From contig JAAZXY010000002.1 in the NCBI GenBank assembly GCA_014239855.1, forward strand, positions 1-64,000: DNA of 64,000 nt, given 5' to 3'. The translations under genes and the position numbers were made by a program. Under the pieces are notes generated by a model. That model was not told where the DNA came from and did not search any database. It saw only the letters and a program-made list of their open reading frames with translations. Shown piece after piece: positions 17,143-24,415 of this stretch (the stretch's first letter is position 1; each line of letters opens with the position of its first letter). This DNA comes from Acidimicrobiales bacterium. GTDB taxonomy: Bacteria > Actinomycetota > Acidimicrobiia > Acidimicrobiales > MedAcidi-G1.

Positions 17143-17460
17143 ATGAGCACCCAGTTGCTGGAGTTCAATCCCTCCAACCCCCCTTCGACGGCCGAGGGCG
17201 CGGCGTCAACCTGGATGGCACGCGGCGCGTGCGCCCAGAGCGACCCGAACACGTTCTTCCCCCACGACGGCGTGGGCGTGGAGGTGGCCAAGGCCATCTG
17301 CGCCGACTGCCGGGTCACCAGCCCGTGCCTGGAGTACGCGCTGGTCCACCGCATCGAGCACGGCGTGTGGGGCGGCTGCTCGGAGCGCCAGCGTCGGCGC
17401 ATCCTGCGGGACCGGCGGGCCGCCGCCCGTTCGACAGGTCTGGTCGCCGTGGCCGCCTGA
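17143..17460 (+). CDS. WhiB-family iron-sulphur regulator (first copy)
   Basis: 105 residues. The four 4Fe-4S cysteines are Cys30, Cys53, Cys56 and Cys62 (C-x22-C-x2-C-x5-C), with the GVWGG turn at ~74-78 and the basic DNA-binding tail ERQRRRILRDRRAAAR. WhiB proteins are found only in actinobacteria and their phages and act with sigma factors on promoters. ATG 17143 gives the usual length; frames further upstream would add a non-homologous piece. It has an extended leader with inverted repeats and a clean terminator hairpin 20 bp after the stop. Which Wbl subclass it belongs to is not decided here. Confidence 0.93.
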   Translation: MSTQLLEFNPSNPPSTAEGAASTWMARGACAQSDPNTFFPHDGVGVEVAKAICADCRVTSPCLEYALVHRIEHGVWGGCSERQRRRILRDRRAAARSTGLVAVAA

Positions 17461-17480
17461 CCGCCCCCCTGCGGCAGTGA

Positions 17481-17503
17481 CCCCGACGAGCCAAGCGTCG
17501 GGG
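17481..17503 (+). terminator. Intrinsic terminator after whiB
   Basis: CCCCGACG (17481-17488) pairs with CGTCGGGG (17496-17503) around a 7-nt loop, followed by a T-rich TTGCTGTCGTTTT stretch. Confidence 0.75.
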
Positions 17504-17564
17504 TTGCTGTCGTTTTGGCGATCGGGGTTGCTGACGCTCTGGCAACAGGAACCGAAGTTCAGGC

Positions 17565-17846
17565 TCAGGCCTGGCCCTCTTCTTCGTCGTAGCCGAGATC
17601 CCAGGAGATGAGCACGTTCTCGCGCTCCGCGTCGCGGTTGATCCGCTCACGGTTGCGGCGGAACTGCGGGTCGTGGGGCGGCAGCAGCATCAGGCGGGCA
17701 TGCACCCGGTCACGGAACAACTCGATCATCTGCGGATCGCCGAAACTGGACCGGACCTCCCAGTGGGGGGCTGACGGACCGAGGTAGACGACCTTCACGT
17801 CGCCGACCGGCGGCTGGGGCGGGAGATCGTCGGGGAAGGTGCTCAT
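17565..17846 (-). CDS. Conserved-looking hypothetical protein
   Basis: 93 residues, soluble. No family recognised. It starts with a Pro-rich stretch and then KVVYLGPSAPHWEVRSSFG, a hydrophilic helical middle and LLPPHDPQFRRNRERINRDA, ending in an acidic Glu-rich tail. Highly charged and without Cys or membrane segments. TACACT lies 8 nt before ATG 17846. It is the last gene of a minus-strand group (whiB, tatA, this gene) with 107 bp to tatA. The 3' end faces the whiB terminator. Confidence 0.6.
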   Translation of the reverse strand: MSTFPDDLPPQPPVGDVKVVYLGPSAPHWEVRSSFGDPQMIELFRDRVHARLMLLPPHDPQFRRNRERINRDAERENVLISWDLGYDEEEGQA

Positions 17847-17953
17847 GGGCGGGGAGTGTACCGGTGGCCTGACGGGCCCCGACCGGCCCGATCAGTGGAA
17901 GCGACGGCTGTCAGGCCTCGTCGACCACCGGGCCGGATCACCCCGTGGAGCGT

Positions 17954-18154
17954 CTACTCCTCTTCCGTTCCGGAATCCTTCTCCGACCGGGCGTCCGCTG
18001 CGGCCTGGCCCTCGGCGAGCCCCTGCTGGAGCTCCTTCTGGGCCTTGCCGAGGTTGCGGGCCAACTTCGGAATCTGGTTCCCACCGAACAGGACCAGGGC
18101 GATGACCGCCACTATGAGCAGTTCCTGAGTCCCCAGAAAGGCAAGCATGCTCAT
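17954..18154 (-). CDS. tatA: Twin-arginine translocase subunit TatA/E
   Basis: 66 residues. One N-terminal membrane helix (LLIVAVIALVLFGGNQIPKL, residues ~12-31) including the conserved FGG hinge, followed by the amphipathic helix ARNLGKAQKELQQGL and an acidic Glu-rich tail, the standard TatA plan. It forms the pore of the Tat pathway with TatC, which is not in the window. ATG 18154 is supported by TAGGGT 6 nt upstream, so it is probably leaderless. Confidence 0.92.
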   Translation of the reverse strand: MSMLAFLGTQELLIVAVIALVLFGGNQIPKLARNLGKAQKELQQGLAEGQAAADARSEKDSGTEEE

Positions 18155-18160
18155 GGGAGG

Positions 18161-18166
18161 ACCCTA
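18161..18166 (-). promoter_or_regulatory. Leaderless-type -10 (TAGGGT) for tatA
   Basis: TAGGGT is 6 nt before ATG 18154. Confidence 0.5.
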
Positions 18167-18188
18167 CCTGCCGGCCCGTGGCCGATGT

Positions 18189-18473
18189 TCAGACGGCCTC
18201 GGCGGTCCGGGCGGCAGCCTGGCGTTCGAGCGCCCGCTGGCGACGGATGCGACGACGCTCCCGCTCGCTCATCCCACCCCAGATGCCGAACTTCTCACCG
18301 TTGGCCAACGCGTACTCGAGGCAGTCCTCCCGCACGATGCAGCCCCGGCACACCTCCTTGGCCTCTCTGGTGCTGGCACCCCGCTCAGGGAAGAACAGGT
18401 CGGGATCCACGCCGAGACAGTTCGACGAGTCCTTCCAGTCGGTGTCCAGATCGGGTTTCGCGATGATCCCCAT
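18189..18473 (-). CDS. WhiB-family iron-sulphur regulator (second copy)
   Basis: 94 residues. Cluster ligands are Cys19, Cys42, Cys45 and Cys51; the turn is GIWGG and the tail SERERRRIRRQRALERQ is strongly basic. It is only ~35% identical by eye to the first copy (mainly in the Cys region) and is 730 bp away on the other strand, so they are paralogues rather than a recent duplication. It has its own 209 bp upstream control region with several palindromes, and precedes tatA by 34 bp. Confidence 0.93.
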   Translation of the reverse strand: MGIIAKPDLDTDWKDSSNCLGVDPDLFFPERGASTREAKEVCRGCIVREDCLEYALANGEKFGIWGGMSERERRRIRRQRALERQAAARTAEAV

Positions 18474-18491
18474 GTTGCTGATCCGCCTTTC

Positions 18492-18509
18492 ACCGGTCGA
18501 TCGACCGGT
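18492..18509. promoter_or_regulatory. Perfect 18-bp palindrome in the whiB leader
   Basis: ACCGGTCGATCGACCGGT is its own reverse complement. It lies 19-36 nt ahead of the second whiB start, inside the predicted untranslated leader, where it could be an operator or an RNA hairpin near the ribosome site. Confidence 0.45.
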
Positions 18510-18567
18510 CGTTCCGGTCGCCGGGGCCGGTCTCGGTCCCCCGGGACCCCCGAGGGGATCCCTTCAA

Positions 18568-18601
18568 GGGAATTACACCACTGTGATTCCCCGAATTGCA
18601 A
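18568..18601 (-). promoter_or_regulatory. Candidate sigma-70-like whiB promoter with overlapping inverted repeat
   Basis: On the minus strand TTGCAA (18601-18596), an 18-bp spacer and TGTAAT (18577-18572) make a good promoter; transcription would start near 18565. An 11-bp imperfect inverted repeat with 2-nt centre (arms GGGAATTACAC and CTGTGATTCCC, 18568-18591) covers the -10 and spacer, so it is well placed for a repressor. Confidence 0.5.
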
Positions 18602-18620
18602 GGGAAATCCCGGATTTCCC
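18602..18620. terminator. Palindrome GGGAAATCC-C-GGATTTCCC between VWA and whiB genes
   Basis: Nine-bp perfect arms around one base. It lies 62 bp after the VWA stop and just upstream of the whiB -35, so it may end the VWA transcript or bind a regulator. The 209 bp gap 18474-18682 has no gene. Confidence 0.4.
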
Positions 18621-18682
18621 GGTGTTTTCGCCTGCCTCCCGGCACCCCATCAAGGCCGGATCAGGGGCCGATCACCGCCTGA

Positions 18683-20704
18683 TCAGCGGCGGGATCGCAC
18701 CGTTCGACGTTGCTCAACGAAGTCGACCAGCACGTAGTCGCCCAGTTCCCGGTTGTCGGTCATGAAGGCCCGTCCCCCGTTCAACCGGGTGACCTGCTCG
18801 ATGAACCGGGTCAGGTGGGGCGTGGCGTCCAGCATGAACACGTTGATCCGGATGTCGTCCCGGGTGCATCGGCGGACCTCCCGCAGGGTCCGGTCCACCG
18901 TCTCCCGGGTCGGCGGATAGCTGAACAGCGGTCGTCCGTCGTCGGTCAGATGTGCGGTGGGTTCCCCGTCGGTGACCATGATGATCTGCCGGTTACCGGG
19001 CTGGCCGGCCAGCATCCGGCGAGCCAGGGCGAAGCCGTGCTGCATGTTCGTGCCGTACACGTAGTCCCACGACACCTCGGGCAGTCGTTCCGGTTGGATC
19101 TCCCGAGCCGACTCGCTGAACGTGACCACCCCCAGGTAGTCGCGCGGATACTGGCTGGCCATGAGTTGGTGGAGGGCCATGGCCGTCTTCTTGGCCGGCA
19201 GGAAGTTGCCCCGCATGGGCATCGAGAGCGACAGGTCCAGCATGAGGACGGTGGCTGCCTGCACCTCGGATTCGGTCCGTTCGATGGCGAAGTCGTCGAC
19301 AGTGAGCGACACCGGGGTGCCCTGACCGTTGCGGGCCACCGCGTTTCGCACCGTGGCCTCGATGTCCAGGTCGAACGGATCGCCGTACTCCCACGGCCGG
19401 GTCGTGTACTCCCGCTCGTGGCCGGCACCGTCCTGATTCTGGTCATGGCGGCCGGACCGGTCCCGACTCAGCCGCCGGTACAGATCACCGAGGGCGTTCT
19501 GCCCGAGCCGTCGGATGGCCCGCGGGGTGAGCTGCAGCCGTCCCTCGGTCTGTTCGACCAACCCGGCCTCGGTCAGCATCTCGGTCAGGTCGGCCAGCCG
19601 ATCCAGGCTGTCGGCCGCGTCGTCATCGAGCAGGTCCCGCACCCGGTCGATGTCCACCTCGGCCAGGGCCCCGGGCGATGCCGCACCACGCAGCATCTGT
19701 TCCAACCGGTCCAGATCGGCCAACTCCTCCATGGTCCCCATGGCCTCGTCCATCCCGACCGGTTGGTCTCCGGTGAACTGGCGTGCATCCTCCCAGCCCA
19801 TCTCCGGGAACAGGCCCTGGAGGGCGTCGCCCAACTGGCTGACCTGCCACGACAGGTCCAACCCGAGGTCCGGGTCACCCAGCAGCTGGTCCGAGAGTTC
19901 CTGGAGTTGGGCCCGCTGCTCGGGTGACATCGAGTTCATGACCTGGGCCATGGCGGCCATGCGTCGGGCCATGGCCTCCAGCAACTCGTCCAGCGTCCGT
20001 GGGTTCTCGGGGAAGAAGTCACCGAACCGGTCCATGAACCCGGCGAACGCCCGGGCCTCATCGGCAGGGTCCACGCCCTGACGGCGGGCGTCGAGCATGG
20101 CGTTCAACTCGGCCAACATGGCGACCATCCGGGCCCGGTCCTCGGGGGTCGTCTGCTGGGCGGCCTCGGTCACCTGGTCCACGAACTGCTGGGTGAGGCG
20201 GTCACGCAGCGTCTCGAGGAGTTCCTCGAATCGTCGACGGGCGTTCTCGGACGCGAAGTCGTGGTTCTGGAGCCCCCGAACCCGACCAGCCAGGTTCTCG
20301 TGTTCCAGGAGGCTGAGGTCGTCACGGGCCGCCTGATGGGACGGGTCGTCCGACTCGTCCAGGGCAGCCTGCTCGGTCTCGATCACCTCGCGTAGCGCCT
20401 CGTCAACCTCGGCGAACACGCCGCCCAGGTCATCGCGCTCGAGACGCTCCCGGCGGGCCTCACGGAGCCGCTCCAGGATCTCCCGGATCCCCTGCAGATG
20501 CTGGCCGTCCACGTCGAGGCCCTGCTGCATCATCCGTCGGAGGGCCGAGTCGGGATCGCCGTGCTCGATCAGCTCGTCACCCATGGCCCGTAGGAGTGCG
20601 TCGGCGTCCAGATCGGGCACCTGCTGGGTCCCGTCCCAGCGGGAGTAGGTGGCCCGTCTCGCCCCGGCACCACGGGGCCGCCGTCCGGGTCGCCTGCCGG
20701 TCAC
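18683..20704 (-). CDS. VWA-domain protein, CoxE/Mg-chelatase-D-like
   Basis: 673 residues from GTG 20704, which overlaps the stop of the upstream gene as GTGA. The N-terminal ~450 residues are helical, charged and rich in Asp/Glu. The C-terminal von Willebrand A domain begins near residue 480 with the MIDAS motif DLSLSM (DxSxS), followed by VVTFSESARE and IIMVTDGEPTAH. VWA proteins of this type pair with MoxR/ChlI-like AAA+ ATPases to insert metals or remodel enzymes. The likely partner is the ATPase at 24416-25882, which is unusual in being separated by five other genes. The open frame is coupled to two hotdog-fold genes upstream. Confidence 0.82.
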   Translation of the reverse strand: MTGRRPGRRPRGAGARRATYSRWDGTQQVPDLDADALLRAMGDELIEHGDPDSALRRMMQQGLDVDGQHLQGIREILERLREARRERLERDDLGGVFAEVDEALREVIETEQAALDESDDPSHQAARDDLSLLEHENLAGRVRGLQNHDFASENARRRFEELLETLRDRLTQQFVDQVTEAAQQTTPEDRARMVAMLAELNAMLDARRQGVDPADEARAFAGFMDRFGDFFPENPRTLDELLEAMARRMAAMAQVMNSMSPEQRAQLQELSDQLLGDPDLGLDLSWQVSQLGDALQGLFPEMGWEDARQFTGDQPVGMDEAMGTMEELADLDRLEQMLRGAASPGALAEVDIDRVRDLLDDDAADSLDRLADLTEMLTEAGLVEQTEGRLQLTPRAIRRLGQNALGDLYRRLSRDRSGRHDQNQDGAGHEREYTTRPWEYGDPFDLDIEATVRNAVARNGQGTPVSLTVDDFAIERTESEVQAATVLMLDLSLSMPMRGNFLPAKKTAMALHQLMASQYPRDYLGVVTFSESAREIQPERLPEVSWDYVYGTNMQHGFALARRMLAGQPGNRQIIMVTDGEPTAHLTDDGRPLFSYPPTRETVDRTLREVRRCTRDDIRINVFMLDATPHLTRFIEQVTRLNGGRAFMTDNRELGDYVLVDFVEQRRTVRSRR

Positions 20705-21246
20705 TGTTGCCAATCCCCGTCCGGGGGGCCGGCCTCAGCCTCACAGGTCACAACCCCATTCTGGACCAACCGGGCCGTCAGACTTGCCCCATCGGGACCC
20801 GACGGGGGGTCCGCCTCGAAACGCACCGGCAGACCGAGCAGCGTGGGTCGGCGATAGCGGACACGGACCGTCCGCGGCGCCCGGGCCCGGCCCGCACGGG
20901 CCTCCGCGCGGGCCACCACGTGCTCGAACCCTGCGGCGATCGCTCCACCGTGGACGCACCCCGGGGGGCCCTCATGGGTCAGGGTGAAGGTGGCGTCGGC
21001 CACCACCATCGGTCCGTCGCTCCCATCGACGAGCGGGCCAGCGATCGGATTGTGGACACCAGCCACCGGATGGCCACCCTCGATGACCTCCAGACCGGCT
21101 GCCGCCACCTCCAACCGGTCGGCCAACGCCTCGGCCTCCACAGCCAACGCCGACGTGGTCTCCGGATCGGCGACGTGGGTGACGACGTGCAGCACCAGGG
21201 CGCGCACGGCCTCGGCGACGGACGCCGACGGTTCGACCCCGCTCAT
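20701..21246 (-). CDS. PaaI-like hotdog thioesterase
   Basis: 181 residues from ATG 21246 (ATGA overlap with the upstream gene). The hotdog core is residues ~85-180: THEGPPGCVHGGAIAAGFE is the canonical HGG-A motif helix, followed by VRVRYRRPTLLGLPVRFEA strands. The N-terminal ~80 residues are helical and unrelated to the typical PaaI length, so this is an extended form. It probably hydrolyses acyl-CoA thioesters. Translationally coupled to the VWA gene downstream. Confidence 0.8.
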   Translation of the reverse strand: MSGVEPSASVAEAVRALVLHVVTHVADPETTSALAVEAEALADRLEVAAAGLEVIEGGHPVAGVHNPIAGPLVDGSDGPMVVADATFTLTHEGPPGCVHGGAIAAGFEHVVARAEARAGRARAPRTVRVRYRRPTLLGLPVRFEADPPSGPDGASLTARLVQNGVVTCEAEAGPPDGDWQQ

Positions 21247-22049
21247 GGAACGTCTCCCTGGGCGACCGACTGCAACGACCGGATGGCCTCCAGGCCCACC
21301 TGATCGAAACGTCGAAAGGCCCCCGAGGCCTCGGCGGTCACCTCGCCGTCCTGGATCAGCCGGCCGGTGGCCACCACCACCTTGTCCCGGAACCAGTCGA
21401 CGTCGGCTTCGAACCGGCACGGCACCCCCACCCGGGTGGGGGCCCGACGGGTGCACGTGAGCTCCATTGTCGGACCGAACATCGAGTGGATGCGGTTGGC
21501 CATGGCCAGCACCACGTCGAAGCAGGCCGAGATGACCCCATCGTGGACCTCTCCGGGTGGGCCCTCGTGGAGGTCGGTGAAGGTGGCGAACCCCACCAGT
21601 CGGTCATCGGCGACGTCGAGCAGGATCGGGGAGATGGGGCTGTACAGCCCGCTCACCATTCCGTACGGATTCCCGACGCGTACCGTGCCGCTCCGGTCTC
21701 GTTCAAACTCCTGATCAGGCCCCACCGACCGGGCCGGATGGTCATCCACCGATCCGTCCGGGTCATCCGGTGCCACGGTCGGCGACGGGACCAGAGCGGC
21801 CAGCCGATCGACGAGGGCGTCGAGGTCACCCCGGACCGACGCATTGACCACCTCGGGGGCGCCGGCCAGCCTCGGGGTGACGGCCACGATCCGGCGCACG
21901 GCATCGACCAGCCGACGCAGCTCGACCTCGCGCCCGGAGATCCCGGCATAGCCCACGGGGACGAACGGCCCGTCGGGACCGTTGACCCTGAGCAGGTCGT
22001 CGGGAGGCTGCAGATCGGTGGCGGACGGTGGCACCCCCAGAGCATGCAC
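21243..22049 (-). CDS. PaaI-like hotdog protein, divergent
   Basis: 268 residues. C-terminal hotdog domain (~140-268) resembles the next gene: LHEGPPGEVHDGVISACFD, where the usual HGG is HDG, then ELTCTRRAPTRVGVPCRFEA. The N-terminal 130 residues are unrelated to known thioesterases and contain a VDAVRRIVAVTPR helix. The two adjacent hotdog genes look like an old tandem duplication. It heads the run hotdog-hotdog-VWA. GTG 22034 is an alternative start (CATGCT is 6 nt ahead of it). Function unknown beyond acyl-thioester binding. Confidence 0.72.
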   Translation of the reverse strand: MHALGVPPSATDLQPPDDLLRVNGPDGPFVPVGYAGISGREVELRRLVDAVRRIVAVTPRLAGAPEVVNASVRGDLDALVDRLAALVPSPTVAPDDPDGSVDDHPARSVGPDQEFERDRSGTVRVGNPYGMVSGLYSPISPILLDVADDRLVGFATFTDLHEGPPGEVHDGVISACFDVVLAMANRIHSMFGPTMELTCTRRAPTRVGVPCRFEADVDWFRDKVVVATGRLIQDGEVTAEASGAFRRFDQVGLEAIRSLQSVAQGDVP

Positions 22050-22083
22050 GCCCCCGACAGGGAACCACCAGTCGACCAGCCCG

Positions 22084-22089
22084 TAACGT
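22084..22089 (+). promoter_or_regulatory. Candidate -10 (TAACGT) for the MaoC gene
   Basis: TAACGT would start transcription near 22096, giving a ~63 nt leader with a tandem repeat and an AGGAG ribosome site 6 nt before ATG 22159. Confidence 0.35.
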
Positions 22090-22110
22090 CATGGGAACCA
22101 TCGGGCGCGC

Positions 22111-22149
22111 CCACCCAGACCCGCCACCCAGATCCGCCACACAGAAACA
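22111..22149. repeat. 13-bp tandem repeat, 3 copies
   Basis: Units CCACCCAGACCCG (22111), CCACCCAGATCCG (22124) and CCACACAGAAACA (22137), the last degenerate, in the leader of the MaoC-like gene. Confidence 0.7.
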
Positions 22150-22158
22150 GGAGCCACC

Positions 22159-23004
22159 ATGCCCATCAACCCAGACGCCGTCGGATCGGTCGGCGAACCG
22201 ACCGAGATCTCCTGGAACTCCAAGCAGAGCCTGCTCTACGCCCTGGGCATCGGTGCCGGCGTGGCCGACCCGACGGGCTTCGAGCTGGAGTTCACGACCG
22301 AGAACTCGGACGGGATCAGCCAGCGGGCCTTCCCGACCCAGGGCGTGGTCATGGGCGGAGGCGGCACACCCGACTTCGGCAGCTTCAACCCGGTCTTCAT
22401 GCTGCACGCCGAACAGTCCATCACCTGCCACCGGGAGATCCCCGCCGAGGGCACCGGTGTGGCCACCGGAAAGATCGGTCCGATCTGGGACAAGGGCAAG
22501 GCGGCGCTCGTCTACCTCGAGACCGACGTGACCGGCCCGGACGGCGAGCCGCTGTGGTCGACCAGTGCCGGCCTGTTCCTGGGCGGCGAGGGCGGCTGGG
22601 GCGGCGACCGTGGCCCGTCGGCCGACTGGGCGGCACCCGATCGCGACGCCGACCATGTCGTCTCCTACGCCACCCGCTCCGATCAGGCCCTGCTCTACCG
22701 GCTCAGCGGTGACCGCAACCCGCTGCACTCCGATCCGACCTTCGCCTCGGCCGCCGGATTCGACAAGCCGATCCTCCACGGCCTCTGCACCTACGGGTTC
22801 ACCGGCCGGGCCCTGCTCCATGCGACGTGTGGTTCGGATCCGGCCCGCTTCGGCGGCATGGGTGGACGGTTCAAGTCGCCGGTCATGCCCGGCGAGGTCC
22901 TCGACGTCCACGCGTGGGAGATCGACGACGCCACCGTCCTGTTCCAGGCCCGGGTGGGCGACCGCGTGGTCTTCGACTCCGGTGTGCTGACGCGTCGCTC
23001 CTGA
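22159..23004 (+). CDS. MaoC-type enoyl-CoA hydratase
   Basis: 281 residues. The C-terminal hydratase-2 motif is complete: YRLSGDRNPLHSDPTFA with the catalytic Asp and His, then GFDKPILHGLCTYG. The N-terminal half is a second, inactive hotdog, as in bacterial two-domain (R)-hydratases and the hydratase part of the eukaryotic multifunctional enzyme. It hydrates trans-2-enoyl-CoA. Ribosome site AGGAG precedes ATG 22159. The gene is alone on the plus strand between the divergent hotdog operon and the GH1-like gene; an 18-bp repeat separates it from the latter. Probably fatty-acid or side-chain degradation. Confidence 0.87.
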   Translation: MPINPDAVGSVGEPTEISWNSKQSLLYALGIGAGVADPTGFELEFTTENSDGISQRAFPTQGVVMGGGGTPDFGSFNPVFMLHAEQSITCHREIPAEGTGVATGKIGPIWDKGKAALVYLETDVTGPDGEPLWSTSAGLFLGGEGGWGGDRGPSADWAAPDRDADHVVSYATRSDQALLYRLSGDRNPLHSDPTFASAAGFDKPILHGLCTYGFTGRALLHATCGSDPARFGGMGGRFKSPVMPGEVLDVHAWEIDDATVLFQARVGDRVVFDSGVLTRRS

Positions 23005-23011
23005 TCGACTG

Positions 23012-23065
23012 CCTGTCCCCCGACATCTTCCTGTCCACCGACACCTGCCTGTCCACCGAAAATGG
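23012..23065. repeat. 18-bp tandem repeat, 3 copies
   Basis: Units begin CCTGTCCCCCGACATCTT (23012), CCTGTCCACCGACACCTG (23030) and CCTGTCCACCGAAAATGG (23048). It fills the gap between the MaoC stop and the GH1-like start; the last copy contains the ATG at 23062. Confidence 0.8.
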
Positions 23066-24378
23066 GTCGACCCCGAACCGCTCGAACAGAAGCACTGCCG
23101 GGCTTCCTCTGGGGGGTCACCGACTCGTCGTTGTCGGCCGAAGGGGTGGCGCCGACCGCCGACTGGTCGCGCTGGGAACGCGACGGACGGGTACCGACCT
23201 CCGCTGACGGCGCCGGGTTCGCCAGCGACCATGCCGACGACCTCCGGCTGACCGCCGCGCTGGGCTTCACCGACGTCCGCATCACCGTCGAGTGGGCCCG
23301 GCTCGAACCCCGCCCCGGGGTGGTCGACACCGACGCCCTGGACCGGACCCGCGAGGTACTGGCCTCAGCCGTCGACGCCGGGCTCCGACCGTGGGTCACC
23401 CTGGTCCACGGCACCCTGCCCGGTTGGTTCGCCGACGACGAGCAGGGGTTCGCCGAGCCGGCGAGCCGAAGCAGTTGGTGGGCCCGCCACGTCGACCGCA
23501 CGGCCGAGGCCCTCGAGGACCTGGCCGCCGGATGGGTTCCCATCGAGGACCCCATCGGATCGGCGGTCCGGGGGCATCTGCTGGGCACCCGGCCTCCCGG
23601 CAGGACCGATCCCGAGGCGGCCCGGGCCGCCGTCGAGGGTGCGTTGGAAGCCACCTTCGAGGCGTGGCGACTCCTGCAGAGCGGCGACGCTCCGGTCATG
23701 GGCGTGTTCGGCGCACCGTCGGTGTTCGCGGCGGCCCCCGAGGGGGATGCCGGCGGTGGGCAACAGGTCAGAAGCCAGGCCGGGCAACAGGCCATGGCGC
23801 TGGCCCGCGAGCAGGCCCTCCACTGGGAGCGGGTGCTCTGGGATCCGTGGCTGCGCGCCCTGACCGACGGTGAGGTGGCGTGGCCCTGGAGCTCACCGGT
23901 GGACCGACCGGAACTGGCCGGCGCCTTCGACCTGATCGGCGTGATCGGCGACCATCCCGTCGCCGTGGATGCCGACGGCACCCCGGGGCCCTACCCGGCA
24001 GGTGCCCGGACGGACGCCACCGGTAGCGCGCCCCTCCCCGAGGAACTCGGCGTGGCTCTCCGTCGGGTCCACGACCGGCTCGACGGTCGCGATCTGGTGG
24101 TCGCCGGTTGGGGCGTGTCGACGACCGACGACGACTGGCGCGACGAATTGCTGCACGACGTCGTCGCCCAGGTCGAATCGGCGGTGGCCGACGGGGTGCC
24201 GGTGGTGGGCCTGTTCCACGACGCGTTGCTGGACGGTTACGCCACCGCTGGTTGGGGACCGGTTCCGGGCTTCGCCGGGCCCCGCGGGTTGGTGACGCGG
24301 GATCGTCAGCTGAAGGAGAGCGGTCGCTGGCTATCCGAACACGTCACCGGACGCCCACCAGCGGCTTCACTCTCCTAG
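23062..24378 (+). CDS. GH1-family-like protein lacking both catalytic glutamates
   Basis: 438 residues with the GH1 beta-glucosidase fold: FLWGVTDSSLSAEG at the start, DDLRLTAALGFTDVRITVEW, then WVTLVHGTLPGWF. The usual acid/base W-x-T-x-N-E-P reads W-V-P-I-E-D-P (Glu162-Asp163-Pro164), so the catalytic Glu is Asp. The nucleophile motif I-T-E-N-G reads V-A-G-W-G (Gly349 in place of Glu). Both changes are in-frame substitutions in otherwise well-preserved context, so I read it as a pseudoenzyme, perhaps a carbohydrate-binding protein. No signal peptide, so it is cytoplasmic. It is convergent with the MoxR gene. Confidence 0.78.
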   Translation: MGRPRTARTEALPGFLWGVTDSSLSAEGVAPTADWSRWERDGRVPTSADGAGFASDHADDLRLTAALGFTDVRITVEWARLEPRPGVVDTDALDRTREVLASAVDAGLRPWVTLVHGTLPGWFADDEQGFAEPASRSSWWARHVDRTAEALEDLAAGWVPIEDPIGSAVRGHLLGTRPPGRTDPEAARAAVEGALEATFEAWRLLQSGDAPVMGVFGAPSVFAAAPEGDAGGGQQVRSQAGQQAMALAREQALHWERVLWDPWLRALTDGEVAWPWSSPVDRPELAGAFDLIGVIGDHPVAVDADGTPGPYPAGARTDATGSAPLPEELGVALRRVHDRLDGRDLVVAGWGVSTTDDDWRDELLHDVVAQVESAVADGVPVVGLFHDALLDGYATAGWGPVPGFAGPRGLVTRDRQLKESGRWLSEHVTGRPPAASLS

Positions 24379-24402
24379 GGCAACCAGCCTCTACAGAGAT
24401 CA

Positions 24403-24413
24403 GCCCCCGGGGC
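24403..24413. terminator. Short hairpin GCCCC-C-GGGGC between convergent genes
   Basis: 5-bp perfect arms between the GH1-like and MoxR-like stops. Weak, no T-run. Confidence 0.3.
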
Positions 24414-24415
24414 GT

